This document shows, piece after piece, positions 1 to 14,000 of a stretch of 64,000 bases of DNA. A program made the translations under genes and the position numbers. Each line of letters opens with the position of its first letter. The first letter of the stretch is position 1. A model generated the notes under the pieces. That model saw nothing but the letters and a program-made list of their open reading frames with translations. It was not told the origin of the DNA and did not search any database. Source of the stretch: Sitta carolinensis. Taxonomy: Eukaryota; Chordata; Aves; Passeriformes; Sittidae. The stretch lies in NCBI GenBank assembly GCA_032173965.1, contig CM063284.1:133477125-133541124 (forward strand), in the 5' to 3' direction.

Positions 1-2063
1 TCAGTATGAATGGTTAGTCCCTGGGTTCTACTTCCTATCTCCATTCTATTTCTATCTTGTGTTTTTCAAATTCTTATGCTGTGCCCATCACTGTGTTATT
101 TGAGCATTTTCCAAAAGAGCATTAAGTAGTGTGACTCACATCTGTAATGTGGACTATTTATTCTTTTTCTTTCACTCCCTGGGGTAAATATGTGTGAATT
201 TAAAATAGATACATAACTCACCTTATGCTTGTTTTACTCTTTTTGGGGAAAGAAAATACAGATGGTATTGAGTTGTAATCTGTAGCAACTAATAGTGATC
301 GGGTCAGCATGAATTTTTGCCAGGATTTGATGGAACATGATGGCATGGAAAGCAGAAGCTTTCCAGATTTGCTCTCTCCTTTGGCCTGGTTTGGTCTGTG
401 AAATACACTGAGCTACAGTTGTGCACTGTTTTCCTGAGGTGGAGCTTCTGCTTTAAAAAGGACGGGTGGCAAACTCTGCTGCTTTGACTGTCTCTCTTCT
501 GGAATTTTTGGAACTCTTGGAATGCATTTCGAATGTTATGTGCTAAGAAGGTGTCTTTTTGACAAGGTTATTGAGTATATATTTTGCATAACGTTTAATA
601 TGCGTAATGCGTGACAGAGTGAATTTATGTCTGTACTCTGGGTGTAAGTCTTTGCTGTTTAAAGAATATTTACATATTTTCACCTTTTTTCTTTATGGAT
701 ATTTTACTGACTTGGATAGAGGATAGAATTTTTGATGATGACTTTTCATTTAAATTATGCACAACCTTCCTCTTATAAAATCTGGTTTTGTGTGTGTAAG
801 CTTTTTAACAATTTTAGACAGCACATTTCCTCCATACAGATTGATTTATGGTATCAGTCTTGCACTTTTTTACTTTTAATTTGTACTTTATTTCTGTGTC
901 AAATAACTGTATTGAGAGACTGCACACAGGAAAAAAAAATATAGGAGAAGTTAGGATGCAGCCATTATTTATTAAAACTTCTGTTTCAGTCTGTGAGATG
1001 TGCATCTACATTTTCCTACTTGAAACATAATGGGTTTCCAGCTCCTTTGCTGAGAAATTCTAAAGATAAAATTCTCTCCTCATAAAGTCAGACTCATAGC
1101 TCTGAAAAGAGATATATTTTAACTTTTCATCGGTATGGAGAGCTTGGCCCAGTAGTACACAAATTTTCCCAAGAAAAATTTTGCTATTAAATCATCCAAC
1201 TTTACGTATATTTGCAAAGCATCCCAGGTTTACCATGAGGTTCTTATAAAAGATTTTTTTAAAAGGGTGTGGCTTTGTCAGCTGATTTACCTAAGGGGAC
1301 AAGAAAGATAGTGGGCTAGCTAGAGGGTGGTGGCTCTCTGAACCACCACTGTCAAGTCCAGAGCGAGCTTTAGGAAGGTACCACAGACTGCAGGCTCAGT
1401 TACTGTGGTAGGGATTGCACAGACATGGTAAAAATGGGATAGCTACACTGAATGAAACAAAATCTCTGACAAGCAAACCTCAAGGAAGCTGAGCTGTGTG
1501 TGCTCTGTATGATGCTGTGGGTGAGTGAAGTGTGGGGCAGGATGGTGCCCGTGGAAAAGGAAGCAATAGATTGATGGCTATGACTCACAGAAGTGTAAAT
1601 ATCAGACTCACAAAACTATTGCACTATTTTATAAATAATTATCCTACTTTATAAATAACCAGCTCTGATTTACACTGTCTTAAAAGCATTGTATGTTTTG
1701 AATTTGGATTTCAGGGCTGGAGAGAAGAAAGAGATATATGTGATAATTATTGATTTTGCCTTTGGAAAATGGAGATATGTATAGGAATTCCTAAAGTTTA
1801 TAGAGTTAGGCAAAAAGATTCGCTTTTGACTAAATAGTAAACTAGGGCTCCAGGAAATGTTAGTTAAGTAATGCTTCCATAATTTTGGACTGAATTTTGT
1901 CTGAATTTGGAGTGCTGATTAGAACAGTTCATTGCTACACCACTCATAATTTTGGTCTTGTTTCTATGCATTATGAAATAAAATATGGTCCAAGTAACTT
2001 TAAAAGTAATAACTTTATGCAGTATAAAATGAGTAATAGTGGAGTAATAGTGGAAGTCACCCA

Positions 2064-2090
2064 AATATATATATGGAGAGAGAGAGAGAG
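2064..2090. repeat. (AT)n-(GA)n compound microsatellite
   Basis: An AT dinucleotide run of about 11 bases is followed directly by about 16 bases of GA repeats. It is short and likely length-polymorphic. Confidence 0.9.
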
Positions 2091-2712
2091 TTGAAGAGGA
2101 TACTTACCCTCTTTCCTGTCCTACCATATCCTCTTCCCTTCCTATTACGTTATTCCACTCCCCCATAATATTCTTTATCGTCTTCCTTTTCTTTTGTTTT
2201 AATAATTTGTACTGCTTTTTGGGTTTCTTTAAAAATTCTCATTATTCCTTGCTCTTCACCCTTATCACATGCTTAGACATTTTATACTGTAGATAATACT
2301 TTTCAGGTTGTTATGGCTTGTACCATTTGCTCTTCAAGAAGACTCAGTGTTTACAATTGTTCTCTAAAGAATCTAACACATTTTTAGACACCGTCTAAAA
2401 ATTATTAAAGTCATACTTCCTCTTAGTGACTAAGCAGAATATATTTGGAGATTATACAGAGTGTCAGTTACACTAATTTAACTTGATAATGTTTATGTTG
2501 AGTAAAGTTTTAGAAGACTACAATAGTGCTGACGTTCAAGAAGTACATGTAGGATCACTTGGATGTAGAAATGCTTGACATCATCTGGGGCTGAGAAATA
2601 GTAAAACAGATACAGGATTTAGTTAACAAAGAACCCCCAAAATAGACATTCAACACCAGATAGTATGTGCTTTCTGTAATCTTGTCAAATAAATATCTTT
2701 CTGCACTTCTTT

Positions 2713-2737
2713 AAAAAAAAAAAAGAGAGAGAGAGAA
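2713..2737. repeat. A-run followed by (GA)n
   Basis: Twelve A residues lead into about seven GA units. No retrotransposed body could be recognised upstream, so I call it a simple repeat and not a retroposon tail. Confidence 0.85.
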
Positions 2738-4947
2738 AGCCATTTAATTTTACATCTAAAAGAGAGGAGTGGTGGTCATCATTTTAAGGTGCTGGGACTA
2801 CACACCTAGAAAGCAGTGACAGGGTGAAATGCAGTGGTCTCTGGAGGTGAGGTTAGGGGACTGAATGGTCCATTCTGGGTTTTGTCTGCAGGCATCTCTG
2901 AGCTGGGTAACATCTAAATAACTGAGAATGTCAAATAATTGATTTTTCCATTGAACCAATGGTTAATTAGCGTATATATTGTAAGTGTCAAAATACACAG
3001 AGGTGATAAGTTACTGCAGAACTGGTTTAAAATGCATTTTTATCCTGCCAGTGAAGTTTTAAAATACTTTCAACATATTCAAGGTTCCATAATAGAGAGA
3101 AAAAAGTAAAATAATAGTTTGAACTTGGAATTTTAATCCAATGGAATGGTATTCTTTTTTCACTTTAATGCCACCTCTCACCCTTTTGCTTTAGTGGCTT
3201 CCTTCAAGTTTTATTATCATATTTACAGTCAGTCAGAATGCTAGGGCAGTTTCTAAGACCATTAGGCCAACCTTTTCCAAGAAAGATTATTTTGGTGTGA
3301 TCTTTCCTTTTTCCCCAACATCTTCACTGATGATGTATTTTGACAGAAACTTGGGGAGTTAAAACCCCAAGAACACACACATTGATGAGTTATGATGTCA
3401 TCTATACCTGTTTTACTGCAGCAGACGTTATACATTAACAATGACTTTTGAGGTGGGGATGATTTTTAAAGTTAAGTTTAGATCACAAGGGGTGTTTTAA
3501 TAGTATGTCTTACTATACCAAGGTTATTAGCTACAATTTACCTTAGACCACCTAATCTCTCTAAGAGTGGGCAAGCCTTTCTTTTAATTTAAACTCAAAA
3601 GCAGGAAGAATCTCTTGAAATACTAATTGTCTGAAAATGGTATTCAAAAGCAGTCATCGTTCAGACAAAGTTATTCATATTGTAAGTCTAAAGTTCATAT
3701 TGAGCAATATTGTTTTCAGTGCTTACTGAGTTTAGAGCTCTTTTGCAGGACCACATGGTGTAACAGAAAGAGCTGTTACACCCTTGAAGTAACTCTGTTC
3801 AGGGTATGTTATAGTTTATTAATAAAAGCAATTTACACCAAATCTGGTAGTACATTTGTAAACTTGGTAAAATCCAACAGTATCTCAGGAGTTATACTTC
3901 TGGTGACACAGTAACATTGCAAAATCAGTGCTGTGCTGAGGAGCTTCTGCTGCATGATATCACGAGGTGACTGTGTCCTCATGAAGTTTCTCCAAGCTAT
4001 GGTCTTGAAGCTGCAAAGAGGTCAGTAAAGACTGAGACTGTAAGAGTTAATGTAATGGTAAGAGGTTGTATAGGAGAATAGCAGTCCATATGAGAAGTAT
4101 ATACATGGAAAGTCAGAGTTCAAAGCAATTTATGCTGTTTTCTGTCATCAAAAGTGGAAGGCAGTGTTTTTATAGTCTTTAAGTATCAGCTGTCACATTA
4201 CATGCTTGCAGAGTGATCTCAGTTGCATTTTGATAAAGAAATCAAACTCATGCGTTTTGTTAGGGGGAAAAGTAATAGTCATAATAGTTGATTTTATGTA
4301 TCTGTATCTTTAGGAGTTTATAAGTTTTGATGTGAGGCCATAAGGAATATCTTTGGTTTAAACTTCAAACTTTTTATTAAAAAACATAGTGAGATATCCT
4401 GTCTGTTCTAGCAGGAGTTAGCAAGAGTTGAACTCGTGTTTCAAACAAGTCTGAGTGCTTCTATTTAGAAAATTCATAAGAAAATCTTGTTTAAATGCTT
4501 CCTGATGACCTATTCTTTATTTGACATTAATATTTTTAAAGTGAATAATTTCTTATAGCAAATATAATATTGTATTTGTACGCAGAATATTTAACAGGTC
4601 ATAACATTGCTAGGTATTTGATATAGTGTGGCATTTGGGCTCTGTGTATTTTTGAGGGCAGTCTTCCTTTTGAATGTGTACTATCTTAAGCGTATGAAGA
4701 ACATAAAATGTTTTCACCTTTAAATAAAATTGTGACTTAGAAGCAGTTAACCTGTTTTGGAAAATAGTTTACAACCATCTTTCGTAGAACTTTTCAGAAA
4801 TGTGTACTCCAGTGTGTTAGCAAGAAATCTTTTTCCATGTGGTGTTTATCTAATTCTTGGTACATTTATACATTTTTCTGATTACAGAAAGGATGAGTGA
4901 GAAGCAATGATTTTAAAGCACTTTAAAACAACATAGAAAAGAGAACA

Positions 4948-5960
4948 CATAGAATAATAGAAAACATTGCTGGTTGTGACCTCAACAGGTCTTCCAATTC
5001 ATCCTTTGCCTCAAGGCATGACCAGCTCGTAAGATAGCAGTTTCTGACACTTACTTGTCTAAACTAGTGATTTGCAATTGTGAGACCCCACCTAACCAGT
5101 GAAATAAATTGTCTTCCTGGCAGAGGCAAGGGCACATAGCAGATGATGCACTGGTTTCAAGCTAATCATCTCTGCAAGAGCTGTGTTGCCTATGCAGCTG
5201 AAAGTGAAGAGTGGGCCAAGCAGATCTTAGGGTAAAGTTGTTGTACACAGTATGAAAATTTTACATTTTTTCAAATGATAGATTACTACTGAAAGGTATG
5301 AGAACAATGACTCCACTACTGACTCAACCAAGGATGGAGATTTCTTGAATTCCCTAGATAATTTGTCTCAGTTCTCAAAGTCCTTATCCTTACCACTAAA
5401 ATTTTCCCCTTACTGTTAAACATAAATCTCTTTCCTGCCATTTGCTACTTACTCTGTCCACAAAGGAAATGCAATGCAATCTGTTATTTTTCTGTTTGCA
5501 TTAACCTTTTATGTATTTCACAAATGTGATCATATCTCCTCCTGTATATTCTCATCGCTCCTTTCTGTGGATTCAACAAGTCATATTTTCTAGACTTCTG
5601 ACCATTCTTGCTGCTGGTCTTCATATATACTTTTTGACTAATTTTTTTGAAATACAGTGTCCAAACCCAGACATGTATTCTAAAACTGTATGGGGAGAGC
5701 ATGAAGATAAAACTATCTTGCACAGAACTCTTTCTTTGTATAGACAGTGCCACATGTGTTTGGGGTTTTTGTTGTGATGTAGCACTTAAGGATTCATGGT
5801 CAGCTTGTGATGTACTATCCCCTCACCATGCTTTTCTGCAGAACTCTTCTTGAATCAGTCATTCCTCATTTTGTATTTTGAATTTTATTACCTCAGCTAT
5901 GCAGTGTTTGTCTTTACTGCTATTGAGTTGTATTCTGTCTGTATCAGATGCCTCTTATGA
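4948..5960 (-). mobile_element. CR1 LINE 3' part, minus strand, interrupted by an insert
   Basis: Read on the plus strand, the segment follows the reverse complement of an older CR1 subfamily. It starts at the LINE 3' tail near 4948 and includes the typical stretch 'cctcaaggca...accagctc' near 5010. It resumes from about 5319 through 'tctagacttctgaccattct' (5590-5609) to about 5955. The copy is 5'-truncated and its reading frame is destroyed by stops. A block at 5067-5310 does not belong to CR1 and is annotated as a nested insertion. The 5' limit is approximate because similarity fades after about 5955. Confidence 0.8.
5067..5310. mobile_element. hAT-like non-autonomous DNA transposon (MITE) nested in CR1
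   Basis: About 244 bases break the CR1 alignment. The flanks are the 8-mers ctaaacta (5059-5066) and ctccacta (5311-5318), which agree at 6 of 8 positions. An 8-bp target duplication is the hAT rule. The left end reads agtgatttgcaattgtgaga and the right end, reversed, reads tcattgttctcatacc. Both resemble the CAGTG-T-TCTCAA type of hAT/Charlie terminal inverted repeat, though the match is imperfect. It has no coding capacity. The duplication is also part of CR1 sequence on both sides, which supports insertion after the CR1 landed. Family assignment is an inference. Confidence 0.5.
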
Positions 5961-8900
5961 ATTTTGTATTCAAGTGCTTAAATAAAATGCACAACAGCCC
6001 TTGGAGCAGGAATGAGGACTTGCCTCTAGAGAGAGAGTATCCTAATCACAGAGATATTTTGACTTCCTCTTACCTCTCCATACATTTGCATTCCTGACTG
6101 CACAATTGTATGCCGTCATTGCTGGGATGCAGAATAAACTTTCCCAGTTTTACCCATAACTTGTTCATTTGGGAAGAGACATCTGTGTTCAGATCTCTTC
6201 TTAATAAAGGAGGTCTTTCACCAACTTGTAAGTACACAAATGCTGTATTTTGTAAGGGAAATAGTTGCATCTGCTGCCATATTTATTCAGTAGGTGCAAG
6301 ATGTTGGTTGACTTCAAAAAAATTGACAAAAATTTGAGGTCCCAAAAATACATAATTACTAGGGATTTAATGAAAATAAGAAGGTGAGTAGTGGAAGTGA
6401 TTGTCCATACTCCTGATTGAAAAAGTATACTCACACCATTATACATACCAAGGAGTTCTTATAGGGGAGAACAAACAGTGGCATCAAAATAAATCCATCA
6501 TGAGGTATGAGTCCTCACAAAATCAGACTTCTTTTACACTCATAGAACTCTTCGGTTAGTGAAAATCATTGCCTCAGTTTTGGTATCTTTTTCATTCCTA
6601 CATTACATTATTTAGAGCTTGGATTATGCTATTTGAGCCCAGAAATTCTTTGGGATTCTTCTGACCAGATCCGAATACCTACAGAGGAAGACATCCATGT
6701 CTGAAACCACTTAGGTTCAATTTGAAGCAAAAGGAAATAAAGAGGTGCCTTTAGGATGTGATCCATCTCATCTTAAATTAGACATTTCAAATAGGCCAGA
6801 TGACTTGCAGAGCCTATTTCTGGCTCTGGACTTAAAAAGATAGAGTGAGTATGTCAGACATAGAGGTCTATCTCACAGGCTTCTGGAACTGGATAAGTTG
6901 AGTCTGCCGTGCAGAGTTCTGCCTTTGAGAGTAACTCTTCACTATTTGGTCTTATAAGAATGCTGTGGACACTTTCCCTGCTGACACTGAGGTTTATGGT
7001 ACCCTAGAAGCTGTTTGTCAATCTGCTTATTTTGCTTATATTTCTATCAGTTACTAATTAGGATATGGTCATGTATCCACAACTTTACTATTTGAGACTC
7101 ACAGCTGAGAACCTGAGTATGCTGCCGTTCTAGTCCGTGGTTATTCTTAGGATTTGGTATATTTTTTATACTGAATTCAGAAAGCCTTTGAAGAATGAGA
7201 TCTAAAAGAAGTCCTTGGAATAAAAATCTTTCCAGCACGTGGGATTAAGCATGCCCATCATCAAAAGAACATTGCAAAGAAAACCTTCCTATGCCATTCC
7301 CCAATAAGAATGACTAACAGATATTTTAAGGTAGAATCTCATAGATGAAGCTAGTCAGATTGCTAGATGGGAAGTCACAAACAGGATTTGTCTTGTAGGA
7401 TTAAAACAATGTTACATTAAGACCCAAAGAAAGCTCCATAAACTCAGTTTGACAGTTTCTTTTCTTAACTCTCCACCACCTCTCTTTTGCTATGTATTGT
7501 TTTAATGGGATTTGTTTAGCTACTGTGTATTTACAAATTGATAGGTCACTTTTGATAGTCATCTGTTAAAAACATACTGTTGTCCTGATATGCATTCTGA
7601 ATTCAGCATTTTCTTGCTTTGAAAGTTTGGATAAATGACTATCTATGGAGTATGCTGTATTGTAGTGAAATCAAATACATTTTTTCTGAATCAGGCCCTA
7701 AGACAGTTTGGGAGCATGGATTTTGATTCAGCATGCTTTCGTTAATTTGGCTAATCATTGCGATTATGATTCATTTCATTCTGGGTAACCGACTGCTGCA
7801 CAGTAAGTGACAGCTGAACCATGTATTATCTAACAGCTAGAAAAACAGCATCACTATCACGTTTAGAAGGCTGAGGATTATGCTTTTTATCAAACACACG
7901 TTTTTTACTGAAGTTAAAATGCTTCAGGAAAATCTTGTATTTTTTCAAACTACTTGTAATGTTGAAGTAATGAAGTGATGAAATATCACAGAAAACACTA
8001 TGAGCTATTTAAGATTAAGAACTTAATTTTATTCTATGTATAGAGCAAAGCGACTTGTTCTGGTTTTTATTAATGTGTAAGCTTTCTGGATTGGTGGTAA
8101 GGTTATGCCTGCTGATATTTTGATGATAGTCTGATTTACATGTAAGTAGTAAGTCTAGGAGCTAAGTTGAAGTGAATGGTAAATAGTTCTGAAGTGTTAA
8201 TATTACTTCCATGCTAATACATATTACATCAGAAGACATTTCAAGTGAAACAGTACTTCTTATTTCTTTGTGGAACTTTACCAAGGATTCCACCAGGTTT
8301 TAAAGTTAAGCAAAATCCCAATATGATTGAAAGAAAATTGTGGTTTTACCTAGTATCCCTATTTCCTTTAAAAAACTGTATCTTCCAAGTTTAAAAATAT
8401 GTATCAAAAAAATCCAAATTTATTTTTTTCCTGCCCTGTTTATGGTTCATCTGAAAAATTGCTATAGAGGATGCTGTGAAGGCACTGGGCCAAGAAAATG
8501 TGCTTTCAGGGTAGCATACAGAGAAAGTGCTTGCTATTTGAAAGCCTTGAATTCTGTCTGTTTGATATCTGAAACTGCAGGTGGCCAAAGCTGAATGAAA
8601 TTTAATATGTTATAGCTGACCACTAATGTACATTTATGTATTTTGAATTCATTTAGTCATGGCTGGAAGAGAAATGTTTCTAGCTACTTTGTAGAGTTTC
8701 TATGAGCTTGTCTTCTGCAGAATTTGTAGTGTTCTTGTCTAAAATTTGGTCTGAGTTATATATTCTCAAACTTTTTATAACACAGATATTCTCATGTATA
8801 GAAGAAGGTATTTATTTTATTAGAAAAAGAAAAACATTTAGTTACATTTTTAACTTTTAGTATGAATGGTCATATTTGTTCTGCACGAAGAAGAGTGTAA

Positions 8901-9959
8901 AAAATTATAGAATGAGCCCATGATAACACTGCATCCTAACTTAATGTCTCAGATATAAATAACTATTTCTTAAGACCAGTTAGTTACAAGTAAGAGCTTT
9001 GTTTATTAAAAGTAATATGGGTTAAAATAATGCTTTTTTTACATTTATAATCTTGCCTAATAAAACTTTAATAATCAAAAATCATTCACTGAATCTGGAG
9101 TTTCACTATGGAAATTAACGCATAGTTCAATAGGTATTGATCTAGGTAGGTAGTCATTTTACTAAGTAAAAGCACTGATGTATATTTTTTCTTGTTATCA
9201 TTGAAATAATTGATGATAAACTCCTAATTTTATTTTTAGGTTAAATAAAAAAGAGCAGTTTAGAATTGGTAACATGTTTTGTCACTCTTCATAGCCACAA
9301 GGTTTTTCTTTGATAAGGGCTTAGGAGTGTTTTATTATAGTAATCCACAAAAAATTTGTATTTCAAAGGGACTGCTGGTCCTAACATGAATAAGACTAAG
9401 CATGATGACCTATTTTAAAACAGCTCTTGCCTGCCTTTGGAACTGCTGGATTTTCAGTAAAGCTGCCCAAAAGAAAGATGTTGGTTTGTGTTAAAAGGGG
9501 GAAATTGTTATTAAATATCTTCTGTCTTGGACATAAGTATGTTTTATTCAGTACTTATAAAGTTGCTGAATGGTATTATGATGTAGAAGGAGGTTTATAT
9601 TAGAACTCTACTGTGCTTTTCTATTGCTTGGTATGTTTGGACATAATTAGTATCTTTCTAGGGACTGTTTGAGCATCAGCATAATAGTTTTTGTAATTAC
9701 ATCACTGAAATGTATTCTACCCTTCGTTTCAGTTTAATAAAGATTTTCTTTAAAAATTTTCTCAGTGTGAAATGAAGGAAAGGAGTTACTGAACTGATGC
9801 CCACCAACCCAACTATTCTTTGCCTTTTAATTCCTAATTAAGTTCATATTGCCATAATAAATGGAAATTTACATAACAACTTACATGGAATCATGTAACT
9901 CACTAGATTAATAAAAAAAATGGTATCACTTCTTTTTTGGTGTGAAGGAAGTATTCTCG
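5961..9959. other. non-coding AT-rich unique DNA
   Basis: No gene or clear transposon is seen. The stretch is AT-rich with scattered short open frames that lack paired splice sites. A GTGAGT-type donor at 6384 has only a weak, pyrimidine-poor acceptor upstream, so I do not call an exon there. Confidence 0.55.
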
Positions 9960-11001
9960 TACTGTATTTACATGTCCAGGTGTTGAGGTGGAGCTGCATG
10001 GGTGGCAGAAGGCACCAGGACCGGCCCTCATGTCAGAAAAAATTGGTTTCTATCAGCACCAAAATGGATCTGCCACTGGCCATATTGTCCATCAGTGACA
10101 CTGCTGGACAGTCAGTCACATATTGTCTCTGGGGATAATGTGTAAGAAAAGATAAAAAATCCTGTGCAACATCTGCGACAGAGAGGGAGTGAGAAAAATA
10201 TGGGAGAAATAGCCCTGAAGAGTCAGTGAGGGAGGAGAGGCAGGAGGTGCCTCCAGGCAGCTGGGCAGAGATTGCCCTGCAGCCCCTGGTGAAGAGCATG
10301 GTGAGGCAGCTGTGCCCCTGCAGCCTGCGCATGCCGAGGCAGGTGGATGTACCTGAAGCTGGAGCTTATGGAGAGCTCACCCTGGAGCAGGCTCCTGGCA
10401 GGTGCTGCAGCCTGTGGAGAGAGGAACCCACACTGAAGTAGGGTTTTGGGCAAGACTTCTGATTCTCCAGAGCCCCATGCTGGAGCAGGATGTTCCTGAA
10501 GGACTGCACCCTGTGGAATGGACCTGGAGCAGTTCTTGAAGAACTGTAGGCTGTAGGAAGGACCATGTTGAAGCAGTTCAGTAAGGACTGTATCCCATGG
10601 GAAGAACCCCACATTGGAGCAGGGGACAAGTATGAGGAAAAAGGAGTCACAGAGATGAAGAGCTCTCAACTGACCACAGTGTCCCTGCCCCCTCCACCTG
10701 CACTGCTCAAAGTGCAGATGTGGAAGGTTCATAAGTGAAGCTGAGCCTGGAGAGAAGGAAGAGGCAGGGGGGGAAAGTGTTTTTAGATGTTTTTTATTAC
10801 TGTCCTACCCTGTTATTAAGTGACAATAATTTGAATTAATCTTCCAAAACTGTACTCTAGTAATTGGTGAGTATAGTCTCTCTGTCCTTATCTTGACCTA
10901 CAAGCTTTTCCATCATATTCTCTGCCCTGTCTTGCTGAGGGAGGGGAATGAAAGAATGGTTTGTTAGATGTCTGGCAGCCAGACAAAGTTAATCCACCAG
11001 A
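9960..11001 (+). mobile_element. old endogenous retrovirus LTR (ERVL-like, avian), plus strand
   Basis: This roughly 1-kb GC-richer block matches a long LTR family that I recall from many non-galliform birds. The order of landmarks agrees: a 5' part around 'ctgccactggccatattg' (10069), five TGGAGCAG-type monomers (10381-10620), then the 3' part 'taattggtgagta...tctctctgtccttatc' (10860-10894), ending near 'aatccaccag' (10991). I chose the strand from the recalled sense orientation, with AT-rich polyadenylation-type sequence near 10815-10840. The first TG has decayed to TA, no target duplication is visible and CpGs are mostly TG/CA, so it is old. No gag, pol or env lies beside it: it is a solo LTR. 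Open frames up to 169 codons on the minus strand within it are not genes. Confidence 0.7.
10381..10620 (+). repeat. ~45-bp imperfect tandem repeat inside the LTR
   Basis: Copies of tggagcag (or tgaagcag) sit near 10383, 10480, 10524, 10568 and 10614, each followed by a variant of 'aaggactg...ctgtgg'. Spacing is about 44-46 bases, with one double step of 97. This internal repetition is part of the LTR family's consensus as I know it, not a local event. Confidence 0.8.
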
Positions 11002-14000
11002 ATATTTATTTAGCAAATATATTTGCAAAGGCTAACTTGAGCCTAGAGATACTACTCTTCCTGGGTCCCTGTGGAATCAATACAGTAAGAAAAAGAGAGG
11101 CTTCTCCAGAAGGCAGATCTGAGAGGCTAAATTCAGCTCCAGAGCCCCAGGCAGTTCCATGCTGTCAGTGCAGCACCCGCAGCTCCATTGCCAGCCCAGC
11201 TGCTCCTTCCTGCTTCCATGACACCATCATGGCCCTGGTGCAAGTGTCTGTTGAACTGTCTAGTGAAACTATTTCAGGGAGGTTAAGCTAATGAAAAAAT
11301 ATTTTCCCCTTCATCACTTTGGCAGAGCATCTTTTTAAGCTACGGAAAGGAACTCATCTGATTTATTGTACAGTCCTACAAAATGCTGAGCTGGCACAGC
11401 TGAGGAGCTGAGAGAGATTAGCTACAGTACTTTTGGAGTTTCTGACAGCAATGGAATTATTCCACCATTATTTCCACAGTCTGCAGAGACTGGTGATGTT
11501 GCAGTCATTGAGAAAACCAGCAGTCAAACATGTACAAACTAATTTCTGATTTTGAACTTGCTGTTTAATGTCTATGAATCAATGACACCAGAATTAGTGT
11601 TCAGAGGATTTTTGCTGAAGAAAACAAAGAAAATGCTCATAACATTTTTCTGCTGAATAACTGGAGTTGGAAAGCTGTTACTGTTGTTACTTTAGATAGA
11701 ACTAGGGTTTGTGTCTCCATATCAAACAGCAGATTTTCTTCTTTAACACTTTTTAAACTCTGATTTTCAGACATAAGTTAGTTCAGCTCATAGGATGAAG
11801 ACAGAAAGGAGAGATGAAATACCTCAGATGACTCTGGTTAAGTGAATGAGCTCTGTAAAGCTGTGTTGCATTTTCCAGTCTGATCTGAGACATAAATAAT
11901 GAAAGGTGTGTAGTGAAGGCCTTAGTTGTAATTGCTGCACGCACATGCACTTGTATTTCCACAGGTAACTGGACAGTCTTCTTGTTGTGTAAAATAAAAG
12001 GAGAGCTGCTTCATCCTTACTGTTTCAGATTTTGTATGGGAAGATCTGATTATTTAAACTGTGCAATGGCTTTGGCTCTAAGTTTGTTTGCAATTTACTT
12101 GAAATACAGGCTGCATTAATACTTCTAAGAGGGCACACAAATAGTTTTGTTCTAATTTGTTCTAATCTGTTACTGAAATGTAATTTTAAATAGAGATCTT
12201 GTAGATGACAAAAGTTCTGATTAATTTTCAATGTGCTAGGGTCATGAATTCATTAACTACTGAATGTTTTTAAGATTATGTAGAGAAATAGAAAGTATGA
12301 ACTTATCTTTGCCACTGTCTATGCCAACACATAAGAAAAAGATAGACCTTGCATCAAAGCATTTAATTTTTTTTATAATTGCAATAAAAGTAATTGATTC
12401 TGCTAAGTTGCAGGCTTGCAGACTTACTTGTGCAATTGATATGTAGCCTCATTGACTTAATTGAATTAAAAAAAAAGATGACTGAGAAATGTAGCAATTA
12501 AAAATATTTCCATGCTAGTAGCAATTTTTTGAATGCCTACCTAGCATTCTTATTTTTAAGCAAGGCTATATTTAGAAGGACATTTCATTCTTTCAGAAGA
12601 GAAATGAATATATCAGGACTAGGACTATTATGTAGGAATATTAAATATTAACATATTTTGTACTACTTGGTTGCTAATATTAGGCCAGTATTCATTAGGA
12701 CCTATATTCTACTATTAGTTAGAATTTTTTTCTCTTGGAATGCTGTAACTGTAGTCTTTGATCAACATTGTATTGAAAAATAAAACAGCTGTCGCCTTTC
12801 TTATGTCTTCCCTCTAGAATGCTGGTAAAAAATACTACAAAAGCAATATTTTAACATGTGAACATGTGTAATAGCCCGAAAAGATCATGATGGTCCCCCT
12901 TTCCTAATCAAAGCCCACTCTTCTGGAAAGATTTGCTGCCCCCAAATCTGAATAAATTATACATTTTAAAAATGTCATAATCATTGAGAAGCCAGTAATT
13001 TTATTACAACTTTGTGTTGAGCATTTTCCTATCAATGTCAGACACACATTTCTGGAGGATTTAGTGAGCTTTATTTTTTTTCACAGGTTAATATTCGATC
13101 TGTTTCAGTGGCTGGTTAAAAATTTCCAATGCCTGACTGGGAGTGGTGACTCCATTACTTGTTCGTAGCACTGCTGCCTAGAATGCCTGTGAACACTTAT
13201 ATTAGATGTTTCTCTGTCAAGAAAATGAGGATAGAACTTCTTTAGAGATCTACCTGAGATGATAATGGAATTACTCTGAAAAAAGAAAGATATTGTGAAA
13301 GAAATTTTTTCCACACAAGAAATTATCTATTTCTTCCAATGCTCCAAATAGTTTTAAATTAAGTAAATTCTAGTTTAATATTTTTGTCTTACTTTCATTT
13401 AAGTTATACAAGATAGGATTTTCCAATTTTTGTAATTTTATATCCATTTTGTATATAAAAATGTTCTGGGAGATTTAAGTCTGTCAGTTCTTTATATTTT
13501 AATCCAGACTTATTTGAGGTTGTTCTCTTTCCCCAACTCATTTCTACGGATGAGGCTTGTAAGAAAATATTTGGGTTAGACCCTCTCACTAGCAAATAAA
13601 ACACTTTATGGCTTTCTTGTTTTGCTTTCTTGAAAATTTTGTTTCCATAATGAAACAACAGAGCCGAATTTTGGTTTAACTTGAATTCTTTTATTCTGTT
13701 ATAAGTCTACTAACATCATTAGATCACTTCTGATTTAATCTTATTGTGAAAGAAAAGAAATTATGTCCATCATTTCTCATCATTTATGTCAAAACCTATA
13801 AGGGCCTTGTGGGAGTGAGAGACTGCAGACAACCTTGCTTCAGCCCTGTAGAATTTAAGCCATGAATTTGTAGTTCCTGAACTGTCTTTGGTGCCTGAGG
13901 AAGAGTGAAGAGAACAGCAATCTGAAGCGAGGTGTAGTGCTCATCCTGGTGAAGTCTGGAAACAAATGAAAACACCGTCTGTCACATTGGAATTGCATTC

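Larger units (their letters stand above)
1..4947. other. non-coding AT-rich unique DNA
   Basis: I see no gene, RNA gene or recognisable transposon here. All open frames are short (under about 100 codons), have no supporting splice sites and look like chance frames in AT-rich DNA. Two simple repeats are listed separately. Very old repeats too decayed to recognise by eye may be present. Confidence 0.6.

Noticed and set aside
10223..10732. 169-codon minus-strand open frame
   Set aside because: It lies antisense across an old LTR with internal repeats; the repeat structure and GC content explain its length.
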